From NCBI GenBank assembly GCA_036734025.1, contig DAIMZI010000002.1, forward strand, positions 148,243 to 212,242: a stretch of 64,000 nt of DNA. The letters run 5' to 3'. Numbering within the stretch: position 1 is the stretch's first letter; every line of letters begins with the position of its first letter. A model generated the notes under the pieces. That model saw only the letters and a program-made list of their open reading frames with translations. It made no database searches and was not told the origin of the DNA. Positions 1-7,644 of this stretch are shown here, one piece after another. The stretch is from DAIMZI01 sp036734025 (GTDB taxonomy: Bacteria > Pseudomonadota > Alphaproteobacteria > Rhizobiales > Rhodomicrobiaceae). A program made the position numbers and the translations under genes.

Positions 1-2431
1 TGACCAGCAGGTAGGCCGCTCCTGCTCCCAGCCCGGCAGCAAAAACCGCCACGGCCAGCGCGACGAGGACATATTCCAGCATGTGCGCAAGCAGGATGTT
101 GCGCCGGCGTGCCCCTAGCACCTTGAGGATGACGGCCTCATAGATCCGTCGGCGCTGCACCGTGGCGAAGGCTCCAGCCAGCACCACGACCCCGGCAACC
201 AGCGTCAGGCTGGCGGCAAGACGCACCGCAACCATGATCTGCGCCAGCACCTGATTGACGCTCTCCAGCACATCGCGCACCTGAATGGCGGTGACGGTGG
301 GAAACTGCTGCGCGACGGCGCGCAGCGCCTCCGTCTCGGCCGCCGGGTCGAGATCATCCGGCCAGTTCAGCGTCGCGAGGATCTGATAAGGCGCGTCTTC
401 AAGCGTGTTGGGCGAAAAGATCATGACGAAATTGATGCTCAGCCGCTCCCAGGCGACCGTGCGGAAATTGGCGATCTGCGCGTTCAGTGTGCGCCCGAGC
501 ACATTGACCTTCACCTCATCGCCGATCCTCAGCCCGAGCGCCTGCGCGATCTCGTGATCGAACGACACGAGCGGCGGACCATCATAATCGGCCGGCCACC
601 ACGCACCCTCGGTCACCTGCGAATGTTCGGGCAGGCTGGGCGAGAAGGTCAGGCCGCGGTCACCGCGCAGTACCCATTCGGCTTCGGGCACATTGTCGAT
701 CTGCTCGACAGGCGTGCCGGCCAGCTCCAGCAGGCTGCCGCGCAGCATCGGTGCCGTGACCAGCTTTGCGCTCGGCGCACTTTGCGCGATCAGTGACTGA
801 AAGGCGCCGAAATCGGTCTTGGGAATGCCGAGGAAGAAATGGCTGGGCGCGCGCTCTGGCAACTCGGTTTCAAGCTCGCCGCGCAATGATGTATCGGTCA
901 GTGCGATCGTGGTGAGCAGGGCGAGACCCGCGCCGAGCGACAGCGCAATGGTGCGCGACAGACCCGACGGGCCGCCCAGATTGGCTAGCGCCAGGGCCAG
1001 TTCGGGTTGGCGCGGCCGCGGCAGGGCCGCTGCAATGCGCTGGATCAGCGTGCCGATGACCCAGAACACACCGAGCAGAACCGCAACGCCGCCAACCGTG
1101 ATCGCCGCAATGTCACGGACCTCGGACAGCCAGATGGCGGCGGCGGCCAGCGCCAGCGCGCTCAGCAGCGAACCGGCGATGAAGGCGGCGGGCGGCAGGC
1201 CCTTGGTGATGGCGACATCTTCGCGCAAGAGTTCTGCGGGGCGAACCTGCGCCGCGCGCCCGAGCGGCCACAAAATGAAGACCATCCCGGTCAGCAGACC
1301 ATAGGCCGAGGCGAGCAGCAAGGCCTGCGGCTGCACGCTGATGTCGATCTCGATGGGCAGCATCTGTGCAAAGGCTGCATCCAGCAGCATGGGCACGAGG
1401 GTGCCAAGCGTAAGGCCGATCGCGATGCCGCCGAGGGCGAGAAGCAGCACCTGGATGGCAAAGGTGCCGAGCGTGAGCGTGGAGGAGGCACCGAGCGACT
1501 TGTAGATCGCCATGACCCTGCGCTTGCGCGCGATGAAAGCGGAAATGGCATTGGCCACACCAATGCCGCCGACCAGCAACGCTGCCAGCCCGACCAGTGT
1601 CAGGAATTCGGAAAGACGGCTGAGCGCCCGGCTCACCTGCGGCGAGGGATCGGTGCGGTCCTTGACGTTGAAACCGGCGCTGGCCATCTCACCTGCCACC
1701 ATCTCGCGAAATGCGGCGATCTGGTCGGGACCCGAGGCGCCTTCATCAAACCGCACCTGATAGCGCCAGGTGATCAAGGTTCCCGGGGCGATAAGCCCTG
1801 TGGTCGCCAGCACGTCGGAGCGCGCCATCAGCCGCGGGCCGAAGCCGGCGCCGCCGGACAGCCGGTCGGGTTCGCGCTCGATGACATCGGTAATCTGCAA
1901 CACGGTCCGGCCAAGGCGCACACGCTCGCCCACCTTTATGCCCAGCCGGTCAAGCAGGCTCTGATCGGCGATGGCCGCATTCTCGCCCGCCAGTGCTGCA
2001 TCGAGCGATGCGCCGCTGGCCAGTTTGAACTCTCCATATAGCGGATAGGCGCGATCAACCGTCTTCAGGTCGATAAGGGCCTGCGCCTCACCGTCGGGTC
2101 GCACCGCCATGGCGCGCATGGTGCCGATTTCGCTGATATCGCCGAAGCGCTCGAATTGCGCGCGCTCGGCATCGCTCGCCTGACGATGGATCACCGAAGC
2201 CGCGACATCACCGCCAAGCAACACCTGACCCTGGCGCGCGATACTGTCGCGCAGCGCGCCGGTGACTGTGCCGACAGTTGCAATGGCGCCTACACCGAGC
2301 GCGATACAGATGATGAATACATAAAAGCCGCTAAGCCCGCCGCGCAGTTCGCGCAGCGCCAGCCGGAACGACAGGGGCAGTCCCGTGCCGGAAGCCCGGC
2401 TCCTGCCTGCTGTGGTGGATATGGCTGTCAC
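1..2431 (-). CDS. ABC transporter permease, FtsX/YbbP family (3' end cut by window edge)
   Basis: I translated this frame by hand: it starts at a GTG whose last two bases lie inside the TGA of the upstream ATPase gene (GTGA overlap at 2428-2431) and runs off the left edge, giving about 810 residues. The protein has one hydrophobic segment near residues 37-56, a large extracytoplasmic region, then clusters of hydrophobic segments and a second soluble region, matching the two FtsX repeats of YbbP-type permeases (usually a little over 800 residues, so only a short C-terminus is missing). The family is the membrane partner of a LolD-like ATPase; it forms an efflux or envelope-remodelling machine rather than an importer. 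E. coli keeps the same order, with ybbA-ybbP divergent from tesA. The substrate is unknown. Confidence 0.88.
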   Translation of the reverse strand, partial: MTAISTTAGRSRASGTGLPLSFRLALRELRGGLSGFYVFIICIALGVGAIATVGTVTGALRDSIARQGQVLLGGDVAASVIHRQASDAERAQFERFGDISEIGTMRAMAVRPDGEAQALIDLKTVDRAYPLYGEFKLASGASLDAALAGENAAIADQSLLDRLGIKVGERVRLGRTVLQITDVIEREPDRLSGGAGFGPRLMARSDVLATTGLIAPGTLITWRYQVRFDEGASGPDQIAAFREMVAGEMASAGFNVKDRTDPSPQVSRALSRLSEFLTLVGLAALLVGGIGVANAISAFIARKRRVMAIYKSLGASSTLTLGTFAIQVLLLALGGIAIGLTLGTLVPMLLDAAFAQMLPIEIDISVQPQALLLASAYGLLTGMVFILWPLGRAAQVRPAELLREDVAITKGLPPAAFIAGSLLSALALAAAAIWLSEVRDIAAITVGGVAVLLGVFWVIGTLIQRIAAALPRPRQPELALALANLGGPSGLSRTIALSLGAGLALLTTIALTDTSLRGELETELPERAPSHFFLGIPKTDFGAFQSLIAQSAPSAKLVTAPMLRGSLLELAGTPVEQIDNVPEAEWVLRGDRGLTFSPSLPEHSQVTEGAWWPADYDGPPLVSFDHEIAQALGLRIGDEVKVNVLGRTLNAQIANFRTVAWERLSINFVMIFSPNTLEDAPYQILATLNWPDDLDPAAETEALRAVAQQFPTVTAIQVRDVLESVNQVLAQIMVAVRLAASLTLVAGVVVLAGAFATVQRRRIYEAVILKVLGARRRNILLAHMLEYVLVALAVAVFAAGLGAGAAYLLV

Positions 2432-3126
2432 TGCGCTGCCGCCATTACCGCGTGTTCAGGCTGAATTCGACCATTCTCGATGCGCACGACGCGGTCGCAT
2501 CGCCCAGCCAGACTCTTGTCGTGGGTGATGAGCACGAGAGTGGCGCCATGGCGTTTACGCAGCGCGAAAAGCAACTCGATGATCTGCTCGCCGGTCTGGC
2601 TGTCGAGATTGCCGGTGGGCTCATCGGCGAACAGGATCGCCGGTTCCGGCGCCAGCGCGCGCGCCAGCGCCACCCGCTGCTGTTCGCCACCGGAAAGCTC
2701 GGCGGGAAAATGCGTGGTGCGATGGGAAAGCCCGACCTCGCCCAGCACGTCGGCGGCGCGCTCGAAGGCATCCGCCCGCCCGAGAAATTCCAGCGGCAGG
2801 GCTACATTCTCGATCGCCGTCATCGACGGCACCAGATGAAACGACTGGAACACCACTCCGATGGTGCGACCGCGCACGCGCGCCAGCTCGTCCTCGCTCA
2901 AAGCGCTGAAATCATGCCCGGCGATGATGACACCGCCCGATGAGGCCTTTTCCAAGCCCGTCATGACCATCAGCAGGGTCGATTTCCCCGATCCGCTGGG
3001 GCCGACGATGCCGATCGCCTCGCCGCCGGTGATGCGCAGATCTATGCCGCGCAGTATGTCCACGCGGCCAGCCCGGCTGGTCAGTGAAAGTTTTACATCG
3101 TCAAGTCTGATCACGGTTTGTGACAC
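2428..3126 (-). CDS. ybbA: ABC transporter ATP-binding protein, YbbA/LolD type
   Basis: This ATPase has a Walker A motif (GPSGSGKST), a signature motif (LSGGEQQR), and Walker B (ILFADEPTGN), followed by an H-loop (LITHDK). I chose the GTG at 3126 because AAGGAG lies nine bases upstream and the resulting 232 residues match the usual YbbA size; the frame is open further upstream but that would overlap tesA and add residues without homology. It is translationally coupled to the permease that follows. It energises the YbbP-type permease in the inner membrane. Together with divergent tesA it reproduces the E. coli tesA/ybbAP arrangement, which suggests a conserved link to lipid or ester handling in the envelope, though the substrate is unproven. 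Confidence 0.93.
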   Translation of the reverse strand: MSQTVIRLDDVKLSLTSRAGRVDILRGIDLRITGGEAIGIVGPSGSGKSTLLMVMTGLEKASSGGVIIAGHDFSALSEDELARVRGRTIGVVFQSFHLVPSMTAIENVALPLEFLGRADAFERAADVLGEVGLSHRTTHFPAELSGGEQQRVALARALAPEPAILFADEPTGNLDSQTGEQIIELLFALRKRHGATLVLITHDKSLAGRCDRVVRIENGRIQPEHAVMAAAQ

Positions 3127-3199
3127 GCGCTGAGGCTCCTTATATCCCCTGATGAATTTGGTCCTGCCCTGCAGGGCTGTAAAGAGCAGGAGACTGAAT

Positions 3200-3898
3200 A
3201 TGCGCTCAGAGCCGGGCAAGCTGCGCATACACCGCGCCAAATACTTAGTTCTTTTATACGCGTTGCTCGTGGCGCTGGTTTGGCCGCCGGCGGCTTTCTC
3301 ACAGGCGCGTCCGGCGTCAGATGACATTCTGATCGTGGCGCTTGGCGACAGTCTGACCGCCGGCTATCAGCTTGCGCCGAGCGAGTCGTTCCCTGCTCAG
3401 CTTGAGCGGGCGCTGCGCGAAAAGGGCTATTCGGTGAGCGTACAGAATGCCGGTGTCTCCGGCGACACCACCGCCGATGCACTGGCGCGGCTCAACTGGA
3501 TCATGCCTGATGATGCCGATGGTGTGATCGTCGAGCTTGGCGCGAATGATGCGCTGCGCGGCTTTCCGGTCGCCCAGATGCGCCGTTCGCTCGATGCGAT
3601 CATGAGCGAATTGACCACGCGCGGCCTGCCGGTGCTGATCGCCGGCATGGAAGCGCCGCGCAATTATGGCCCGGATTACACCCAGGAATTCGCGCAGGTC
3701 TTCAAGGACATGGCCGAGACCCACGGCGCCCTGCTTTATCCGTTTTTTCTGGAAGGCGTCGCGCTGCAACCCGAATTGAACCAGCCCGACGGCATCCATC
3801 CAACGGCTGAGGGCATCGCCGTCATCGTCGCCAACATCCTGCCCAGTGTCGAACAGCTTATCGAGCGTATCAAGGCGCGTCGCGCCGATATCCTGTGA
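3200..3898 (+). CDS. tesA: Arylesterase / lysophospholipase, TesA-like SGNH hydrolase
   Basis: This is a secreted SGNH hydrolase of 232 residues. It shows block I (GDSLTAGY, nucleophile Ser), block III (GANDALRG, oxyanion Asn) and block V (DGIHPTAEG, catalytic Asp and His), so all catalytic residues are present. A hydrophobic signal peptide precedes the mature domain and should be cleaved near FSQA. The ATG at 3200 has AGGAG at 3188-3192; an earlier in-frame ATG at 3152 is possible but less well supported. Family members hydrolyse acyl-CoA thioesters, lysophospholipids and aryl esters in the periplasm. The gene is divergent from ybbA with a short shared promoter region of about 70 bases. Confidence 0.92.
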   Translation: MRSEPGKLRIHRAKYLVLLYALLVALVWPPAAFSQARPASDDILIVALGDSLTAGYQLAPSESFPAQLERALREKGYSVSVQNAGVSGDTTADALARLNWIMPDDADGVIVELGANDALRGFPVAQMRRSLDAIMSELTTRGLPVLIAGMEAPRNYGPDYTQEFAQVFKDMAETHGALLYPFFLEGVALQPELNQPDGIHPTAEGIAVIVANILPSVEQLIERIKARRADIL

Positions 3899-4202
3899 CC
3901 GCAACCGGCATCGACCATGTCGCAACGAGCATGCCTGCCTGAGATCCAGTTACAACGGACATTCAGACGCGCTCCGCAACACCGATCCTGGCCGGCATGC
4001 TCACGCAATATGCGAGGTGGGGAAGTGGCATGCGCAGCGCCGATCAGTTGTTCGATCGAAACGCCCGGCGCAGCTAGCGCCTAAGTTTCACGGCGCTCAA
4101 TACGCCCATGAAACGATAGCCGGCAACAATGCCAGACTAGGAAAGCTGCGCACGCCACTTCTTTTTTTTCAGTCCATGAACCTGACTGAGGTCAGGCGAT
4201 TA
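3899..4202. other. Intergenic region of 304 bases, no gene seen
   Basis: No convincing coding frame lies between tesA and the small Cys-rich protein gene, which converge here. A short hairpin (CCTGAC-TGAG-GTCAGG, 4181-4196) sits seven bases beyond the stop of the leftward gene. A run of T lies on the plus strand at 4162-4169, but on the side that would not make a classic terminator for the leftward transcript. Confidence 0.5.
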
Positions 4203-4571
4203 TTACCTGCAGCCGGCGCGACGCACGCATCTGAAATAGCGCGGGCCACGGCCGAAATTCGCCCGGCAGCGACGCTCGACACGGCGGCAATTAACGCGAG
4301 GGCGTCTGAGGCGGCAATCGGCGCGAGCCATACAGCGCTGATAAAGCGGACCAAAGCCGAAACGTGCACGGCAGCGACGATTGACGCGATTGCAGCGGCC
4401 ACGGAACTGCGCCTGCGTGAACAGCGGGTTGGCAAAAGCTTCACCGGACATAAGACCCTGAATAGTGATAGTCGTTGCGCTGGCAGTTGCCGCTGAAGCG
4501 GGCGTGCCAGCGAACGCGAAAGCAGCGAGCCCGGCCATCATGGCCATCAGGGCGAATAGCGATTTCCGCAT
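4203..4571 (-). CDS. Small secreted Cys/Arg-rich protein with two tandem four-cysteine repeats
   Basis: I do not recognise a named family. The 122-residue product begins with a clear signal peptide (MRKSLFALMAMMAG..., cleavage after TPASA), and the ATG has AAGGAG eight bases upstream. The mature half holds two near-identical units, each with spacing C-x6-C-x12-C-x5-C, repeating every 35 residues: CNRVNRRC...CMARADC and CRRVERRC...CVRRAGC. The central loop of each unit has FGxGPxY. Both units are rich in Arg, so the mature protein is strongly basic. Four cysteines per unit in this arrangement could form two disulfides holding a helical hairpin in the periplasm or outside the cell; this is inference. 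The upstream region carries a GTTCA repeat element (4646-4672). Confidence 0.75.
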   Translation of the reverse strand: MRKSLFALMAMMAGLAAFAFAGTPASAATASATTITIQGLMSGEAFANPLFTQAQFRGRCNRVNRRCRARFGFGPLYQRCMARADCRLRRPRVNCRRVERRCRANFGRGPRYFRCVRRAGCR

Positions 4572-4645
4572 AATGTTTTCTCCTTGAGTTTTAAGTGCCC
4601 TCCTGCGACCGAAAATCTGGTCATGGGTACCGCGAAAAACTGTAA

Positions 4646-4672
4646 GTTCACCAATCTGAACCACACCTGAAC
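4646..4672 (-). promoter_or_regulatory. Candidate operator upstream of the Cys/Arg-rich gene (GTTCAG direct repeats)
   Basis: Read leftwards, the element has two direct copies of GTTCAG with an 11-base period, and the second copy also forms an inverted repeat GTTCA-N6-TGAAC. It lies about 75 bases before the ATG at 4571. Half-sites spaced by one helical turn are typical of response-regulator binding sites. The identity of a binding protein is unknown. Confidence 0.35.
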
Positions 4673-4829
4673 ATCGTTCCCCAAACGTCTGCTGCCTGCT
4701 GGCCCCGCTGGCGCGCACATGCTAGTCAATTTCGCATCGCCGGATCTTGCATGGCTCGCAAGGCGCAGAACAAGCTTACGGGCCACGCCAGCGCCGGTGG
4801 TACAGCGCCAATTCACGAACGGGGAACCG

Positions 4830-5873
4830 ATGGACTATCGGCAGCTTGGCCGGACAGACATGCGCGTCAGCGTGATCTGTCTCGGCACGATGAACATGGG
4901 CGAGCAGAACACCGAGGCCGAAGGTCATGCGCAACTGGACTATGCGCTGGATCACGGCGTCAATTTCATCGACACCGCCGAGCTTTATGCCGTGCCGCCG
5001 CGGAAGGAGACGCAAGGGCGGTCCGAAGAGATCGTCGGTTCGTGGCTTGCAGCGCGCGGCAACCGCGCCGATGTGGTGCTGGCCAGCAAGGTCTGCGGGC
5101 GCAGCACCGGGCTCAAATGGATGCGCGGCGACGGGCGGCTACCCGATCTGTCGCGCGGGCAGATTTTCGCGGCGATCGAGGGCAGTCTGCGACGACTGCG
5201 CACCGACCATATCGACCTTTATCAGGTGCATTGGCCCGACCGGCCGTTGCGCCTGTTCTCCGGGCTCGCCTATGAACATGTCGAAGCCGACTTCATCCCG
5301 ATCGAGGAAACGCTCGGCGCGCTCGATGAACTGGTGCGCCAGGGCAAGGTGCGGGCGATCGGGCTGTCCAACGAAACGCCGTGGGGCACGATGCGCTATC
5401 TGGCAGCCGCGGAGAAGGCCGGATGCGCGCGTGTGGCGTCGATCCAGAACGCCTATAATCTGCTCAACCGCACCTTCGAGACGGGGCTGTCCGAGATCGC
5501 CTATCGCGAGCAGGTGGGGCTGCTGGCCTATTCACCGCTGGCCCAGGGCTATCTGAGCGGCAAATATGAGAATGGCGCGTTGCCCGCAGGCTCGCGCAAG
5601 GCGCTGTTCAACCGGCTGCAACGTTACGAGACGCCGCCAGCTGGCGCAGCGATCACGGCCTACCTGGAGCTTGCCCGCGCAAATGGCCTCGATCCGGCGC
5701 AGATGGCGCTGCAATTCGTCACGACACGCCCTTTCGTCACGACCAACATCATCGGGGCGACGACCATGGATCAGCTGAGGACGAACATTGCCAGCGTGGG
5801 GGTCAAGCTGTCCGATGAGTTGCTGCGCGCCATCGAAGATATTCACCTGCGCTCGCCCAACCCCTGCCCGTGA
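4830..5873 (+). CDS. Aldo/keto reductase, Tas-like
   Basis: The 347-residue product is an NADPH-dependent aldo/keto reductase with the (beta/alpha)8 fold. The catalytic set is visible: Asp in FIDTAELY (with the Tyr of the same segment), Lys in LASKVCG, and His in YQVHWPD. The phosphate-binding end of the cofactor site is seen in the C-terminal NIIGATTMDQL segment. Length and motifs (YRQLGRTD start, LGTMNMGEQN) fit the E. coli Tas subgroup of 346 residues. I chose the ATG at 4830, with GGGGA just upstream; the frame is open to 4719 but the extra 37 residues do not look conserved. The physiological substrate is not predictable. It stands alone between divergent and convergent neighbours. Confidence 0.9.
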   Translation: MDYRQLGRTDMRVSVICLGTMNMGEQNTEAEGHAQLDYALDHGVNFIDTAELYAVPPRKETQGRSEEIVGSWLAARGNRADVVLASKVCGRSTGLKWMRGDGRLPDLSRGQIFAAIEGSLRRLRTDHIDLYQVHWPDRPLRLFSGLAYEHVEADFIPIEETLGALDELVRQGKVRAIGLSNETPWGTMRYLAAAEKAGCARVASIQNAYNLLNRTFETGLSEIAYREQVGLLAYSPLAQGYLSGKYENGALPAGSRKALFNRLQRYETPPAGAAITAYLELARANGLDPAQMALQFVTTRPFVTTNIIGATTMDQLRTNIASVGVKLSDELLRAIEDIHLRSPNPCP

Positions 5874-5942
5874 TCGGGCGCGACTATCGGCGCGTCGATG
5901 CCAGCCCGGCCCGAGCCTCGGCCGTCTCACCCCCCGGTTGAC

Positions 5943-7511
5943 TTAACGCGCAGCGCTTCTGATCTCGCGCAGAAAGACGTCGTAGCCATACATGATGTGC
6001 ATGAACAGATCATCGGCGGAACGGCGCGAGCCTTCCGCTGTCAGATGAATGTGGTTGGCAGCGGCCAGCGGCGGTGTGGCATGCACCCAGGCGTGAATGC
6101 CGCAAGGCCCGCCCATCACCTGGGACCAATCCCAGAAATGCGCCCCATGGCGGGCGCCGGCGCGCGCCAGAAGCTGGCGCACGGGGCGAAGGTTGAGCGG
6201 CGGATGCCAGTGCGCAAGGCGTGGGCTTTGCACGGCGATCTGCGCCATATAGTCGGCGCGCTCCTCCTGGCTGAGCGGGCGGCAGGCATCCGACCCCGAG
6301 GCGACACCCAGGGCAAATCTGGGCTTTGTCGCCACATCGGGCGGTCCGATCACAAGCAGCGAGGCGCGCGGCGCGGCGGCGCGCAGCCGCGCCAGCACTT
6401 CGTCCAGCCCGTCGTTATAAGCGCGCAGTTCAAGGCCGTCGCGGAATGCTTCGATGGTGCCGTACCCAAAGATGATGAGGTCGGGATCAAGCGATTTCAG
6501 ATCGCCTTCGATAAGTGAGTCGCTCCAATCCTGAAGGGTCAGCGCCGTCGCGCCCGGAAGGCCGAGATTGACATAGCGCAGGCCCGCGCGGTCCATGCCG
6601 ACCGCCCACGACAGCACGCGCACCATACCATCGCCTGCCGGGCGCAGGCTCAGTTCGCGGCTCGACCGGGCAAGGCGCACACGCTTCCAGCTCGGCTCGG
6701 CCTCGCGCGTCGACAATTGCTGCTCCTGACCATCGAGCGCGATCTTGACCGAGCCGCCATCGGGCCCGGTCGCAAACGTGACCTCGGCCCAGTCAAAGGA
6801 TGCCTGGGGACTGATCAGCTTGAGCGAGGCGTCGCTCGAACCCGCATCCGCGCGCACGCCGGTCAAGCCGAACGGACCCGCGTCACCGCGCACGCTGCTT
6901 GCCAGCGTCCACGGGCCTGAGCGCGAAACATCCAGACCGCGCACGCGAAACACGCCCGGCGCCATCAGGCCGCGCCCGGCATCGCCGAACCGTTTTTGAA
7001 AATGCGCCCGAAGTCCGGCCGAAAACCGATCAGCGGCAATATGGTCATCGCCCAGATGCACGATCGTGACCGGTCGTTCACGAGAGCCGGCATCCACCTC
7101 TGCCAGGCTTTCGAAGAAATGCTTCAGAGCGGTCTGGATGGGCACCGGAGCGATCGCGGGTTCGAACAGTTGCTCGTCGCCTTGCGTATCCGCGGCCGCC
7201 TCGCCGAGCGTTGCAGGACGAACCCGCGAGGGCGACGGCCCCGTGACCTCCGAGGGTATGGAGGACGTTGCCGGCACGCCCGAGGCGGGCGCGAAGCCCA
7301 AATCGGTCTTGGCCGCGCGGTTGCTGGCCTGGCTCTCGCTGCTTGCGGAAAAGCCGAACAGGCCGGCGCTTCGATTGGGTGCATCGCTACTGCCGGGCAG
7401 GCAGCCCGCCAGCCCAGCGACAAACGCAAAGCACGTCGCCGCTCCGGCAAGCCTTGCCAGTCTCACGCTCGGTCTGTTGCTGATGATGCGAACGGATGAT
7501 GGACTGGTCAT
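5943..7511 (-). CDS. SGNH-fold lipoprotein with substituted catalytic Ser and Asp
   Basis: The 522-residue product starts with a lipoprotein signal (lipobox AGLAGC, Cys near residue 37), then a low-complexity linker of about 100 residues, then an SGNH/GDSL domain from about residue 140. Block I reads HLGDDHIAAD where active relatives have GDSH, so the nucleophile Ser is Asp (residue about 156). Block V reads NHIHLTAEG where the usual motif is DxxH, so the catalytic Asp is Asn (about 486) while the His remains. I checked both codon runs in the DNA. The start at 7511 avoids overlap with the next gene and gives a proper signal; the frame is open to 7718. It is probably an outer- or inner-membrane-anchored periplasmic pseudoenzyme or carbohydrate-binding protein, downstream of a DUF459 paralogue. 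Confidence 0.8.
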   Translation of the reverse strand: MTSPSSVRIISNRPSVRLARLAGAATCFAFVAGLAGCLPGSSDAPNRSAGLFGFSASSESQASNRAAKTDLGFAPASGVPATSSIPSEVTGPSPSRVRPATLGEAAADTQGDEQLFEPAIAPVPIQTALKHFFESLAEVDAGSRERPVTIVHLGDDHIAADRFSAGLRAHFQKRFGDAGRGLMAPGVFRVRGLDVSRSGPWTLASSVRGDAGPFGLTGVRADAGSSDASLKLISPQASFDWAEVTFATGPDGGSVKIALDGQEQQLSTREAEPSWKRVRLARSSRELSLRPAGDGMVRVLSWAVGMDRAGLRYVNLGLPGATALTLQDWSDSLIEGDLKSLDPDLIIFGYGTIEAFRDGLELRAYNDGLDEVLARLRAAAPRASLLVIGPPDVATKPRFALGVASGSDACRPLSQEERADYMAQIAVQSPRLAHWHPPLNLRPVRQLLARAGARHGAHFWDWSQVMGGPCGIHAWVHATPPLAAANHIHLTAEGSRRSADDLFMHIMYGYDVFLREIRSAAR

Positions 7512-7644
7512 GTTTACGCAGATACCCCCATGAAGCAAAACAAGAAACGCACACCGACGCCAGTGCCGCAGAAGCCGGATTTTCAGATCGAAAGCCGCAG
7601 GAGAAGCCTTGCCCAGCGCGGGCCGCGATTGACACCCGGACGTG

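Noticed and set aside
1007..2041. A 344-codon plus-strand open frame.
   Set aside because: It lies antisense to the FtsX-type permease, which has clear membrane segments in the other frame.
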